NCBI GenBank assembly: GCA_031256695.1 | Contig: JAIRQB010000079.1 | Span: forward strand, 1 to 29,706 | Source: Elusimicrobiota bacterium | GTDB taxonomy: Bacteria > Elusimicrobiota > Endomicrobiia > Endomicrobiales > Endomicrobiaceae | Direction: 5' to 3' | DNA: 29,706 nt | Shown: piece after piece, positions 1-9,300 of the stretch | How positions within the stretch are numbered: the first letter of the stretch is position 1 | Layout: each line of letters starts with the position of its first letter | Position numbers and translations under genes: made by a program | The notes under the pieces: generated by a model | Seen by the model: only the letters and a program-made list of their open reading frames with translations | Told to the model about the DNA's origin: nothing | The model's database searches: none

Positions 1-885
1 TAATCCTTCGGCGCCGCTTAAAAGTTGGATTTTAGATTTTGAAGCGTCAAAACGGACAGCGACTTCAGCCTGTTCTCCATATACAGCGCGCCTTAAATAA
101 AACCCAAAATCTAAATCAGTATTTTCATATTTCTTACCGCTTTCAAAACCTAAAAGAGCGCTAATTCTTATATTTGAAATCCCGTCTATCTCAATTTGTC
201 CCGAGTTTGAAATTTTTTCTTGTGTGTTTTCATTTGTCAAAATGGATAAATCCGCGCCCGTAAAGAATTTTGTTTTACCGCTATAAAAATAATCGGCATA
301 AAAAGCCCCTTGAAATAGAGAAGTCTTCATTGGGCTTTTGAGATTAAAAAAACCGTAAGGCGTATCAATATAATTTCTTTCGCTTTCATAATTTTGAATG
401 CTAAAAGAAGCGTTTCCTTTTAAAAAGACGCTATTTCTATCTATTAAAACTTCTTTCATAGCGTATAGTCCGCCTCCAAAAGAATTTGCAAAAGCGGCAT
501 TAGCGCCTTGTTTTAAATCTCTAAATAAGCAAGAGAAAAATATCCCCATAATACCGCCTGAATTTTTACTCAAATCTGCGCCTGCAAGAATTAGAGAATC
601 TCTCTTTTTAAAAATTTCATCGGCAAAATCTATGCCTTTCTGATTATAATGAGAATCAAAATGAAGCCATATTTTAGAGGCGTTTAAAATAGACAGGATT
701 TCGCCGTCTAATCTGTTTAAAACAGCCTCATTTATGCGGTTTTCCATAGAATCTGAAAAAATATCAGTTATAAAAACTCCCTCAACTTGCATCAATTTAT
801 TCTCTGCAGGTTCTGCCGCTTTTAACAAAACGGCTTTTGACGAAATAATCCCCGCTAAAAAGAAAAAAAACAGTATTTTTTTCAT
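1..885 (-). CDS. Putative outer-membrane beta-barrel / autotransporter-like protein, C-terminus beyond window
   Basis: Reading leftward from an ATG at 885, the frame stays open to base 1 (295 codons, no stop), so the 3' part lies outside the window. A good ribosome binding site (AAAGGAG) precedes the ATG. The N-terminus, MKKILFFFFLAGIISSKAV, is a signal peptide for export. After it come many alternating aromatic/hydrophobic stretches rich in Gly, Asn, Ser and Tyr (for example FANSFGGGLYAMKE and LDFGFYLRRAVYG), the pattern of transmembrane beta-strands. The spacing resembles autotransporter barrel domains, but I see no passenger domain or diagnostic C-terminal Phe because the end is missing. 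It is transcribed divergently from yggS. Barrel-type exported protein is well supported; autotransporter is a weaker guess. Confidence 0.6.
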   Translation of the reverse strand, partial: MKKILFFFFLAGIISSKAVLLKAAEPAENKLMQVEGVFITDIFSDSMENRINEAVLNRLDGEILSILNASKIWLHFDSHYNQKGIDFADEIFKKRDSLILAGADLSKNSGGIMGIFFSCLFRDLKQGANAAFANSFGGGLYAMKEVLIDRNSVFLKGNASFSIQNYESERNYIDTPYGFFNLKSPMKTSLFQGAFYADYFYSGKTKFFTGADLSILTNENTQEKISNSGQIEIDGISNIRISALLGFESGKKYENTDLDFGFYLRRAVYGEQAEVAVRFDASKSKIQLLSGAEGL

Positions 886-1029
886 AATAAAACTCCTTTG
901 GCGCTTCCTTGAAGTAGAAAAGAGCAGTTGCGCGAAAAAAATATAAAAACAGCCGCTTATTTAACGCAAATTTGGAAGATTTTATCGCAAAAAATACGCC
1001 AAAACGGCAAAATCCCCCAATTTTAATCT

Positions 1030-1058
1030 TTAAAACAGGGTCGGAAATATGCTATACT
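1030..1058 (+). promoter_or_regulatory. Probable extended -10 promoter of the yggS operon
   Basis: TGCTATACT at 1050-1058 is an extended -10 element (TG-N-TATACT). A weak -35 (TTAAAA, 1030-1035) lies 17 bp upstream. Transcription would start near 1065, about 27 nt before the yggS ATG. The rest of the divergent region 886-1049 shows no other clear signal. Confidence 0.45.
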
Positions 1059-1091
1059 CCACCATTATTTTAGGCATATTTGAGGTTTTAG

Positions 1092-1787
1092 ATGAAAACT
1101 GTGTCTGAAAACATCAAAAATATAAAAATGATTGTAAAATCAATGCGAAATGCAGTTGAAGGCATAGAAATTGTCGCTATCAGCAAGACTTTTGGAGCAG
1201 ATTTGGTTTTTGAGGCTTTAAAATGCGGTATAACAGATATAGGAGAGAGCAAAATTCAAGAGGCTTTGCCTAAATTTGAGGCGCTTGGCGATAGTCTTAA
1301 AGGCATAAAAAAGCATTTTATAGGACATTTGCAATCAAATAAAGCAAAAAAAGCAGTTGAAAACTTTGATTTAATTCAATCTCTGGATAGTTTAGGTTTG
1401 GCAAAGGAAATAAATAGGCATTCTTATAATATAGGAAAGAAGCAAAACTGCCTGATAGAAGTAAAAGTTTCAAAAGAAATTTCTAAAACGGGCATTGCGC
1501 AGCAAGACATTGACGGCTTTTATAAAGAATGTCTCAATTTCCCTAACATTCTAATCAGCGGGCTTATGCTGATACCGCCTGCAAATGAGGATATTGAGGC
1601 AGCAAGACCTTATTTTAAAAAAGGTTTTAATGTCTTTAATAGTTTAAAAAGCAGTTTCAAAAATGAAAATTTCAAGGTTTTGTCTATGGGAATGTCAGCA
1701 GACTTTAAAATAGCGCTTGAAGAAGGCTCAAATATGATAAGGATAGGCTCTGCTATTTTTGGAGACAGACAATATGCAAATCAATAG
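1092..1787 (+). CDS. yggS: YggS-type PLP-binding protein (PLP homeostasis)
   Basis: 231 residues, a normal length for the YggS/PLPBP family of fold-type III pyridoxal-phosphate proteins. These have no known catalytic reaction but control PLP supply and amino-acid balance in the cytosol. Visible family marks are VAISKTFG with the likely PLP lysine at K32, IGESKIQEA (family GENYVQE), HFIGHLQSNKAKK, and the C-terminal SMGMSADFKIALEEGSNMIRIG segment that binds the PLP phosphate. The ATG at 1092 follows GAGG with 6 nt spacing. It is the first gene of the block and overlaps proC by 14 nt; yggS-proC pairing is very common in bacteria and agrees with the link between YggS loss and proline/PLP imbalance known in other species. 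Confidence 0.93.
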   Translation: MKTVSENIKNIKMIVKSMRNAVEGIEIVAISKTFGADLVFEALKCGITDIGESKIQEALPKFEALGDSLKGIKKHFIGHLQSNKAKKAVENFDLIQSLDSLGLAKEINRHSYNIGKKQNCLIEVKVSKEISKTGIAQQDIDGFYKECLNFPNILISGLMLIPPANEDIEAARPYFKKGFNVFNSLKSSFKNENFKVLSMGMSADFKIALEEGSNMIRIGSAIFGDRQYANQ

Positions 1788-2592
1788 AATTGCTTTTATA
1801 GGCGCGGGCAATTTAGCAAGCGCCTTAATAGAAGGTATTTTGAAAGGCGGAGCGGTAAAATCCTCTGATATTTTCGTAAACGGCAGGGATTTTCAAAAAA
1901 CCTCTGATTTTGCAAAGAAATTCGGCATTAAAGCAGTATCAGATAAAAAAGAGGCTGTTGAAGGCGCTGAAATTGTCTTTTTAACGGTAAAACCGCAAAT
2001 TTTAACTTCTGTCCTTGTTGAAATAGCGCCTTATACGGCACAAAATCAAATAATTGTCTCTGCCGCAGCAGGCATTTCTATAAAGTATATTGAGGATATT
2101 TTAGGCAAAGATATTCCCGTAATAAGAATTATGCCCAATCTTTGTTTTTCAGAAGGCGCTGGCGCCGCTGTTTTTTGCGGGGGGCAAAATACAGCGCAGC
2201 AAGACTTACAAAAAATTGAGTTTTTGTTTTCAAATACAGGTATAGTAAAAAATATAGATGAAAAGTTTTTTGAAGCGGCAGCCGCTCTTTTAGGCTCTGG
2301 TCCCGCTTATATTTTTTATTTTTGCCAAGCGATGGAAGAAGCGGGCATAAAATTAGGGCTTGCGCCTGATATTTCTAAAACTCTTGCTGCGCAAACTGTT
2401 TTTGGGGCGGGCAAAATGCTTTCTGAAAGCGTTTTGAGCGCTGAAGATTTGCGGAAAAAGGTGACTTCCCCTAATGGAATGACATTAAAAGCAATAGAGA
2501 ATTTCCAAAAAAGAGATTTATTCGGCATTGTTTTTGAAAGTATGCTGAAAGCAAAAGAGAGAAGCGTTGAATTAGGACAAACTAAAAAATAA
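1774..2592 (+). CDS. proC: Pyrroline-5-carboxylate reductase
   Basis: Catalyses the last step of proline synthesis, NAD(P)H reduction of 1-pyrroline-5-carboxylate. The product has 272 residues if started at the ATG at 1774, giving MQINRIAFIGAGNLASALIEG, the usual N-terminus with the Rossmann GxGN motif. An in-frame TTG at 1759 is possible but would add five residues before the conserved strand; GGAG at 1761-1764 fits the ATG. The C-terminal domain has the family signature region: GSGPAYIFYFCQAMEEAG, then a stretch ending in VTSPNGMTLKAIENF. The start lies inside the end of yggS, so the two are probably translationally coupled. The commonly associated yggT is not present downstream. Confidence 0.95.
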   Translation: MQINRIAFIGAGNLASALIEGILKGGAVKSSDIFVNGRDFQKTSDFAKKFGIKAVSDKKEAVEGAEIVFLTVKPQILTSVLVEIAPYTAQNQIIVSAAAGISIKYIEDILGKDIPVIRIMPNLCFSEGAGAAVFCGGQNTAQQDLQKIEFLFSNTGIVKNIDEKFFEAAAALLGSGPAYIFYFCQAMEEAGIKLGLAPDISKTLAAQTVFGAGKMLSESVLSAEDLRKKVTSPNGMTLKAIENFQKRDLFGIVFESMLKAKERSVELGQTKK

Positions 2593-2644
2593 ATAAAGAC
2601 CTTATTTCATAAAAAATTACAAAAGGTTTTATACGGAGGCAAAA

Positions 2645-2908
2645 ATGATCATTAAAGTAAGGGTAATACCAAATGCAAAGAGAAATGAAGTAGTCAGCAG
2701 AATAGGCGCTATTTTGAGAGTAAAGGTTTCCGCCCCCGCTGTTGAGGGACAGGCAAATGAAGAATTATGCGAATTTCTATCTGAATTCTTTGATGTAAAA
2801 CGCAGCGAAGTGTTTTTGAGAAAAGGCGAGCGCGGACGTGAAAAAACTATAGAAATAACAGGACGCTCAGAGGAAGAATTAGAGGAAGTTTTAGACACTG
2901 TTCCCTAA
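2645..2908 (+). CDS. DUF167 / YggU family protein
   Basis: 87 residues, typical for the small DUF167 (YggU) family of unknown biochemical function. The pattern VRVIPNAKRNEVV, then RVKVSAPAVEGQANEELCEFLS and a late SRKxV-like segment (KRSEVFLRKGERGREKTIEI) matches the family's alpha/beta fold. The ATG at 2645 is preceded by GGAGG at a good distance. It sits 52 nt after proC, a setting seen in many genomes (yggS-proC-yggT-yggU), which supports the assignment but does not reveal a role. Confidence 0.88.
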   Translation: MIIKVRVIPNAKRNEVVSRIGAILRVKVSAPAVEGQANEELCEFLSEFFDVKRSEVFLRKGERGREKTIEITGRSEEELEEVLDTVP

Positions 2909-2937
2909 ACAAAGTTTTAGTTTTGATATAAAAAAGC

Positions 2938-2972
2938 AAAGCGGCTCGCAATTAGATTGTTTGAGCCGCTTT
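2938..2972 (+). terminator. Hairpin terminator or attenuator before ileS
   Basis: AAAGCGGCTC (2938-2947) pairs perfectly with GAGCCGCTTT (2963-2972), with a 15-nt loop. The following U-tract is short (TTTTGTATT), so termination may be partial. It lies 20 nt upstream of the ileS start, so it could separate the yggS-proC-DUF167 transcript from ileS-lspA. Confidence 0.6.
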
Positions 2973-2992
2973 TGTATTAAAAAGAGAATAAA

Positions 2993-5788
2993 ATGGAAGA
3001 AAATAAAAAAGATTATTCAAAAACAGTCAATTTGCCGAAAACTGATTTTCAGATGAAGGCAAATTTGCCGCAAAGAGAGCCTGCTTTAGTTGAAGAGTGG
3101 GAAAAGAATAAAGTTTATCAGCAAATATGCGAAAAGAATAAAGATAAAGAAAAGTTCATTTTCCACGATGGTCCCCCATATGCCAATGGGCATATACATA
3201 TAGGAACTGCCCTAAACAGAATTCTAAAAGACATCATCATCAAATACCGCTCAATGTCAGGGTATTTTGTTCCCTATATACCGGGCTGGGATTGTCACGG
3301 GCTTCCAATAGAACAGCGCGCTTTAAAAGAGTTAAAAACCGATAAAAACAGAGTTGATAAACTCTTATTCCGCAAGCAAGCGGCTGATTTTGCGCGGAAA
3401 TTTTCTGAGATACAGAAAAGCGAATTCAAAAGACTCGGAACTTTTGCCGATTGGGACAATCCTTATCTGACATTACAGCCTAAATTTGAATACTCAATAA
3501 TAAAAGTTTTCGCTTCTCTTGTAGAGCAAGGCTTTGTCTACCGTAAAAATAAAGCGGTCTATTGGTGTCCAACTTGCGAAACTGCTTTGGCTGATGCGGA
3601 AGTGGAATATGACAATCACAAATCAACATCAATCTACGCCAAATTTCAAATAATATCTCTGCCTCAAAGCGCCCCCGCCTTTTTAAAAGATAAAGAAAAT
3701 GAATTGAAAAATTTCAGCGTTCTAATTTGGACTACTACCCCTTGGACATTGCCTGCAAATACGGGTTTGGCTTTTAGCCCGGAGGCAAATTATATTGCCA
3801 CTGTTTTTGATTGCAATGGACGCAGTGAAAATTTAGTAATTGCTAAACCTTTGCTTGAAAATGTCAGCCAAAAAATAGGAGCGCAATCGTTTAAAATTCT
3901 TTTTGAGGCAAAAGGCAAAGACTTTTTAGATATTTGTTGTAAAAATCCTCTTGTGGATACAAAATCCCGCTGTGTTTTAGCGGATTTTGTCAGTATGGAG
4001 GACGGCAGCGGCATAGTGCATATAGCGCCGGGGCACGGACAAGAGGATTATGCTGTAGGCATAGAATATGGTTTGGATATTCTCTCTCCCGTAAATGACA
4101 AAGGATTATTTACAAAGGAAGTTCCTGAATTTGAAAATATAAATGTCTTTAAGGCTACTCAACTCATAGTTGATAAACTCGTCAAAGAAGGCAAAATCCT
4201 TGCCGTTATAGAATTGGAGCATTCTTATCCGCATTGCTGGCGTTGCAAAAAACCGATTATTTTTAGGGCTACTCCTCAATGGTTTGTAAGCATAGACTGC
4301 AATAATTTGAGAGTAAAACTTTTAGACGAAGTAAAAAAAGTCAACTGGATACCTAAATACGGACAGAATAGAATAGGCGGTATGCTTGAGAGCAGACCTG
4401 ATTGGTGTATAAGCCGTCAAAGGCTGTGGGGCGTCCCGATACCGATTTTTTATTGCAAAGATTGCGGAGAACCTCTTGTAGATTTAAAGGTAATTGACCG
4501 CATAGCGGATATTTTTGGCGAGAAAGGCTCTGACGCTTGGGTAGAGATGAGCGAAGATGAATTGTTAAAAGGCATTGATGTCAAATGTCTCTCTTGCGGC
4601 AAAAGTAATTTCAGAAAAGAAAGCGATATTTTAGACGTATGGTTTGATTCAGGCTCTTCTCAAGAGGCTGTTTTATCAAGCGGAAAATATAAAGACCAAA
4701 GTTTTCCCGCAGATTTATATTTAGAAGGCAGCGACCAGCACCGCGGCTGGTTTCATACATCAATAATTTTATCTGTCGCGCAAAAAGGCATAGCGCCTTA
4801 TAAAAATGTTTTAACGCACGGCTTTGTCGTAGACGGTCAAGGCAAAAAAATGTCTAAATCTTCGGGCAATGGAATAGAGAGCGAAGAGTTGATAAAGCAA
4901 TACGGCGCAGACATTGTCCGTTTTTGGACGGCTTCTTCAGATTATAGAGAGGATATAAGAATCTCAACAGAGATTTTAAAAGGACTTAGCGACGGATATA
5001 GAAAAATCAGAAATACAATCAGGTTTATGCTCGGCAATTTGAGCGGTTTTGACATATCAAAAAAAATAGACTTCAAAGATATGCAAGATATAGATAAATA
5101 TGCTTTAAGCCGTCTAAATATCTTAATTGCCCAAGCGGACGCCTCTTATAAAAATTATGAATTCCATAAAATTACGACTTTAATAAATAACTTTTGCGCC
5201 GTTTTTTTGAGCGGCTTTTATCTTGACGCTTTAAAAGACATACTCTATTGCGATAAAACAGACGGCAAAGCGCGTCTTAGCGCTCAAGCGTCTATGTTTG
5301 AAATAACTTCTTGCCTCGTAAAAATTTTATCGCCTATACTTTCTTTTACAGCAGAAGAAGCCTGGAAAGAAATCTCTAAAATAGCGGGGAAAGATTTTAA
5401 ATCCGTGTTTTTGCAAGATATGCCTGTTGCAAATCCAAAATGCATTTTGCCGCCCGAGCAAGAGCAAATATGGGAAAAACTTCTCTCTATTAGAGAAAAA
5501 GTTTTAGAAAGCAATGAAAAATTGCGGCAGGATAAAATTATAGGGTCAAATTTGGAAAGCGCCTTAGAAATTAAATACGGCGCAGATTTTAAAGAAGTTT
5601 TTGATAATGCCGCTTTATTGAATTTAGTTTTAGGGACTTGGGATATAAAATCCTCTTTTGACGCTTCTCAAAATAGTTTTACCGTTTCGTCTGCAAAAAC
5701 ATCTCATCAAAAATGTTTAAGGTGTTGGCGGCATTTAGAAGATATATGCGGCGGATTATGCCCGCGTTGCCGCGAAGCGCTCAAATAA
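2993..5788 (+). CDS. ileS: Isoleucyl-tRNA synthetase (bacterial, zinc-containing)
   Basis: 931 residues, class I aminoacyl-tRNA synthetase that charges tRNA-Ile. The Rossmann domain starts with GPPYANGHIHIGTALN (HIGH-type motif HIGT at residues 69-72, a variant I recall from other anaerobes) and WDCHGLPIE. The editing domain is present in the middle, with the Thr-rich WTTTPWTLPANTG. Later come DWCISRQRLWGVPIP and the KMSKS loop (KKMSKSSGNG, near residue 620). The C-terminus carries two CxxC pairs (CLRCW near residue 907 and CPRC at the end), the zinc-binding tail of bacterial-type IleRS. Full length with no broken motif. The stop is followed immediately by the lspA ATG. Confidence 0.97.
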   Translation: MEENKKDYSKTVNLPKTDFQMKANLPQREPALVEEWEKNKVYQQICEKNKDKEKFIFHDGPPYANGHIHIGTALNRILKDIIIKYRSMSGYFVPYIPGWDCHGLPIEQRALKELKTDKNRVDKLLFRKQAADFARKFSEIQKSEFKRLGTFADWDNPYLTLQPKFEYSIIKVFASLVEQGFVYRKNKAVYWCPTCETALADAEVEYDNHKSTSIYAKFQIISLPQSAPAFLKDKENELKNFSVLIWTTTPWTLPANTGLAFSPEANYIATVFDCNGRSENLVIAKPLLENVSQKIGAQSFKILFEAKGKDFLDICCKNPLVDTKSRCVLADFVSMEDGSGIVHIAPGHGQEDYAVGIEYGLDILSPVNDKGLFTKEVPEFENINVFKATQLIVDKLVKEGKILAVIELEHSYPHCWRCKKPIIFRATPQWFVSIDCNNLRVKLLDEVKKVNWIPKYGQNRIGGMLESRPDWCISRQRLWGVPIPIFYCKDCGEPLVDLKVIDRIADIFGEKGSDAWVEMSEDELLKGIDVKCLSCGKSNFRKESDILDVWFDSGSSQEAVLSSGKYKDQSFPADLYLEGSDQHRGWFHTSIILSVAQKGIAPYKNVLTHGFVVDGQGKKMSKSSGNGIESEELIKQYGADIVRFWTASSDYREDIRISTEILKGLSDGYRKIRNTIRFMLGNLSGFDISKKIDFKDMQDIDKYALSRLNILIAQADASYKNYEFHKITTLINNFCAVFLSGFYLDALKDILYCDKTDGKARLSAQASMFEITSCLVKILSPILSFTAEEAWKEISKIAGKDFKSVFLQDMPVANPKCILPPEQEQIWEKLLSIREKVLESNEKLRQDKIIGSNLESALEIKYGADFKEVFDNAALLNLVLGTWDIKSSFDASQNSFTVSSAKTSHQKCLRCWRHLEDICGGLCPRCREALK

Positions 5789-6271
5789 ATGAAAAAATAC
5801 TTTTCTCTTTTCCTCTCTGTTTTGGCACTAGACCAAATCTCAAAATTAGCGATTTACAAACTCCTTCCCTACGGCGCTTCAATACAAATAGTAAAACCCC
5901 TTCATTTTTTCTATTTAACCAAAGTCTACAATACGGGCGGCGCTTTCAGTTTCTTTCAAAATCACAATCTCTTTTTTCTTATTTTTATACCGCTTTTTTT
6001 ATTATCCATCGCCCTATACGCTTATAAAGAAAGAGAGAATTTGTCTAAATTTCAAAAGCATTGCCTCTGCATTTTAATAGCGGGCGGAGCGGGCAATTTG
6101 ACAGATAGGATTTTTAGAGGCGCTGTCATAGATTTTTTAGATTTCGGTATAAATAATTTGAGGTGGCCCTCTTTTAATATAGCAGACTCCGCCGTTTGCA
6201 TTTCTGTCTTTCTGCTCGCTATTGATATGTTAAAAACAGCGCTGAAAGACAAAAAGAACTCCTCAAAATAA
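5789..6271 (+). CDS. lspA: Prolipoprotein signal peptidase (signal peptidase II)
   Basis: 160-residue inner-membrane aspartic protease that cleaves prolipoproteins after lipidation. Four hydrophobic segments are visible. Family motifs are YNTGGAFSFF, GGAGNLTDRIFRGAVIDFLDF (first catalytic Asp in the NLTDR region) and FNIADSAVCISVF (second catalytic Asp). The ATG directly abuts the ileS stop codon, a very common ileS-lspA arrangement. A likely substrate in this window is the lipoprotein encoded at 26814. Confidence 0.96.
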   Translation: MKKYFSLFLSVLALDQISKLAIYKLLPYGASIQIVKPLHFFYLTKVYNTGGAFSFFQNHNLFFLIFIPLFLLSIALYAYKERENLSKFQKHCLCILIAGGAGNLTDRIFRGAVIDFLDFGINNLRWPSFNIADSAVCISVFLLAIDMLKTALKDKKNSSK

Positions 6272-6311
6272 AAAAGGCGCAGGGCTTATTCTTGCTAATC
6301 CCGCGCCTTTT
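6272..6311. terminator. Bidirectional intrinsic terminator between lspA and the activase gene
   Basis: Left arm 6272-6284 (AAAAGGCGC-A-GGG) pairs with right arm 6300-6311 (CCCGCGCCTTTT), leaving A6281 as a bulge. A-tract and T-tract flank the GC stem on opposite sides, so it can work for both converging transcripts. Confidence 0.85.
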
Positions 6312-6332
6312 AACTTTCCAATTTCATTCCTG

Positions 6333-9300
6333 CTATAAAAATCTCACAAAATGCGAAAAGTCTTGCTCCTTATATTTTCTCCTGCCTGTCATCTGTTCTC
6401 TTGCCACGCTCATCATAAGTTTTATTCTATTTATTTGATTTACTTCGCTGGCTCCCGGGTCATAATCTACTGCGGCTATATTTACATCGGCATAACGCCT
6501 CTTTAATTCTTTCATCACTCCCTTCCCCGTAATGTGATTAGGCAGACAGCCGAAGGGCTGAACGCACACTATATTGTTTGCGCCGCTCTCTATAAGTTCA
6601 AGCATTTCTGCAGTAAGAAGCCAGCCTTCTCCGCTTTGATTGCAAACCGAGACAATCTCTGAAACTTTTTCTGCGAGTTGTTTTGTCCTTTCAGACGATT
6701 CAAAATGGACGCTGTTTTTCAAAAACCTTCTAATCATTCCTCTGTGTATTTCTATGATTTTTATAATTGCGCTTGAAATAATTTTCATTTTAAGAGAGCC
6801 CGCAAGATACTTATGCTTGTAGTTGTCGTCTAAAAGGCAATAGATAAAAAAATCAGTCATATCAGGCACTATTGCTTCCGCTCCTTCCTTTTCTAAAACA
6901 GAGACGAGATTATTATTGGCGTCAGGGTGGAATTTCACCAAAATTTCGCCCACAACTCCCACGCGCGGCTTCTTTATATCCCTTATAGGAATTTCGTCAA
7001 ATTCTTTTATTATTTTTTTAATCGTCCTTTTAAATTCAAAATGCCCCGTTTTTCTAATTCTGTCTGATAAATGAATAAGCCATTTTTCAGTTAAATTTTC
7101 AGTCTGCCCCGTATTTATTTCATATGGTCTCATTCTATTTGAGAGCCGCATAAGAAGGTCGCCGTATAATAGGACGAGCATAACGTCTTTAATTAAACCC
7201 ATAGAAAACCCGAGACTATTGCTGGCAGACGAATTTGTAACCCCCAGCGAAATTATAGGGACATTTTTAAAACCCGCCTTTTCAGCCGCTTTCCTTAAAA
7301 AAGCGCCGTAATTTGTAGCGCGGCAGCCGCCGCCCGTTTGAGAGATAATTAAAGCGGTTTTATTTAAATCATATTTGCCTGATTTTAAAGCATTGATTAA
7401 CTGCCCCACTACCACTATAGTGGGATAGCAAGCGTCATTGTTGACATAGCGCAAACCTTCTTCAATATCCTTTTTGCCCACATTAGGCAAGACTTCTAAA
7501 TTGATTTTGTGTTTTCTCATTACAGCGCCTGCGAGTTTAAAATGCACGGGCGACATTTGAGGGCATAAAATCGTATAGGATTCTTTCATCTCTTTTGTAA
7601 ATTCTTTAAATTCAGAGCCTCTAAAAATTTCTTTTGAAGTCCGCAGCCCCTTCCTTTCCTTTATCGCCGCAAGCAAAGAGCGTATTCTTATCTTTACAGC
7701 GCCTAAATTAGCGCCTTCGTCTATTTTTAAAACTGTATAAATTTTGCCCGACTTTGAAAGGATTTCCTCTGTCTGCTCTGTAGTTATAGCGTCAAGCCCG
7801 CAGCCGAAAGAATTTAATTGAATAAGTTCAACGCTGTCTAAACTTGCCGCCAAAACAGCCGCTCTGTAAAGGCGCGAATGATACATCCATTGGTCAACAA
7901 AATTCAGCGGAGGCAAATGCCCCGCTAAATGAGCGACAGAATCTTCGCTCAAAACAATCATCTGATAAGAGGCTATTAAATCAGCAATGCCGTGGTTTAT
8001 AGCGGGGTCTATGTGATAAGGTCTGCCTGCAAGAATTACGGCAGGCTGCCCTGTTTTCCTTATCTCTTTTATAAGAGCGGCGCCTGTTTTGCGAATATCT
8101 TTTTTGAATAAATTTAAAGCCGCCCGCCCCTTTAAAACGGCAAAAGCGAGTTCTTTTTTTGTGAGTTTATACTCTTTTAATTCTTGATGCAGGCGGAAAA
8201 TCAATCTTTTGAGATTGTCAAAAGGCAAGAAAGGCTCAATGAACTTCACTCCTTGCGTCTCTAAAATATCCATATTTAGCCTAATTACTTCCGGGTATCC
8301 GCCTACGACGGGGCAATTATAATGATTGTCAGCATCTTTAAATTCTCTCACTTCAAAAGGAATACAAGGATAAAAAATGGTTTTAAGACCTTTTTTGACG
8401 AGATTTTCTATATGCCCGTGAACCATTTTCGCGGGGAAACACACAGTTTGCGAAGGTATGCTTTCAAGCCCGCTATTGAAGAGTTCATTTGAGGAAGGGT
8501 CTGACAAAACTACTCTAAAACCCAAAGAGGTAAAAAAGGCAAACCAGAAAGGATAATTTTCATACATATTTAAAGCGCGCGGCATTCCGATTTCTCCGCG
8601 TCGGGCTTTTTCTATAGGCAGAGGCTTATAATAATCAAAAAGCCTTTTGTATTTATAATCAAACATATTGAAGGCGAAATTGTTTATTTTTTTATCTTTC
8701 AAAGCGTTTTCACATCTATTGCCTGATATAAAGGTTTTACCCTCCGGAAATACCGCTATATTTAAAAGACATTTATTTTCACAGCCTTTGCAGCGCGTAT
8801 TTCTCATTTTGAAAGAAAAAGTTTCTAATTTTTCCCGCGATATTAAAGAAGTATTTCCTTTTGTATTTTGCAGCGCTATAAGACTTGCGCCGAAAGCCCC
8901 CATATATCCTGCTATATCAGGGCGCGAAATTTCAGCGTTTAAAAGGATTTCAGCCGCCCGCAAAACTCCATTATTAAAAAAAGTCCCGCCTTGGACTACG
9001 ATATTTTTCCCCAATTCCTCCGCTGTTGAAATTTTTATAACTTTATACAGAGCGTTTTTTATAACGGAATAATCAAGCCCAGCCGATATATCGGCGGCAG
9101 ACGCCCCCTCTTTTTGCGCTTGTTTGATTTTAGAATTCATAAAAACAGTGCAGCGCGAGCCTAAATCTACGGGAGTTTTAGATTTTAAAGCAAGAGTTGC
9201 GAAATCTCTCACATTGTAATTTAGGCTTTTGGCGAAATTTTCAATAAAAGAGCCGCAGCCTGAAGAACAGGCTTCATTTAAAATTATTTTGTCTATCAGC

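Noticed and set aside
2316..2898. Minus-strand open frames opposite proC and the DUF167 gene.
   Set aside because: They mirror the coding frames of well-recognised plus-strand genes and have no ribosome sites or family features.
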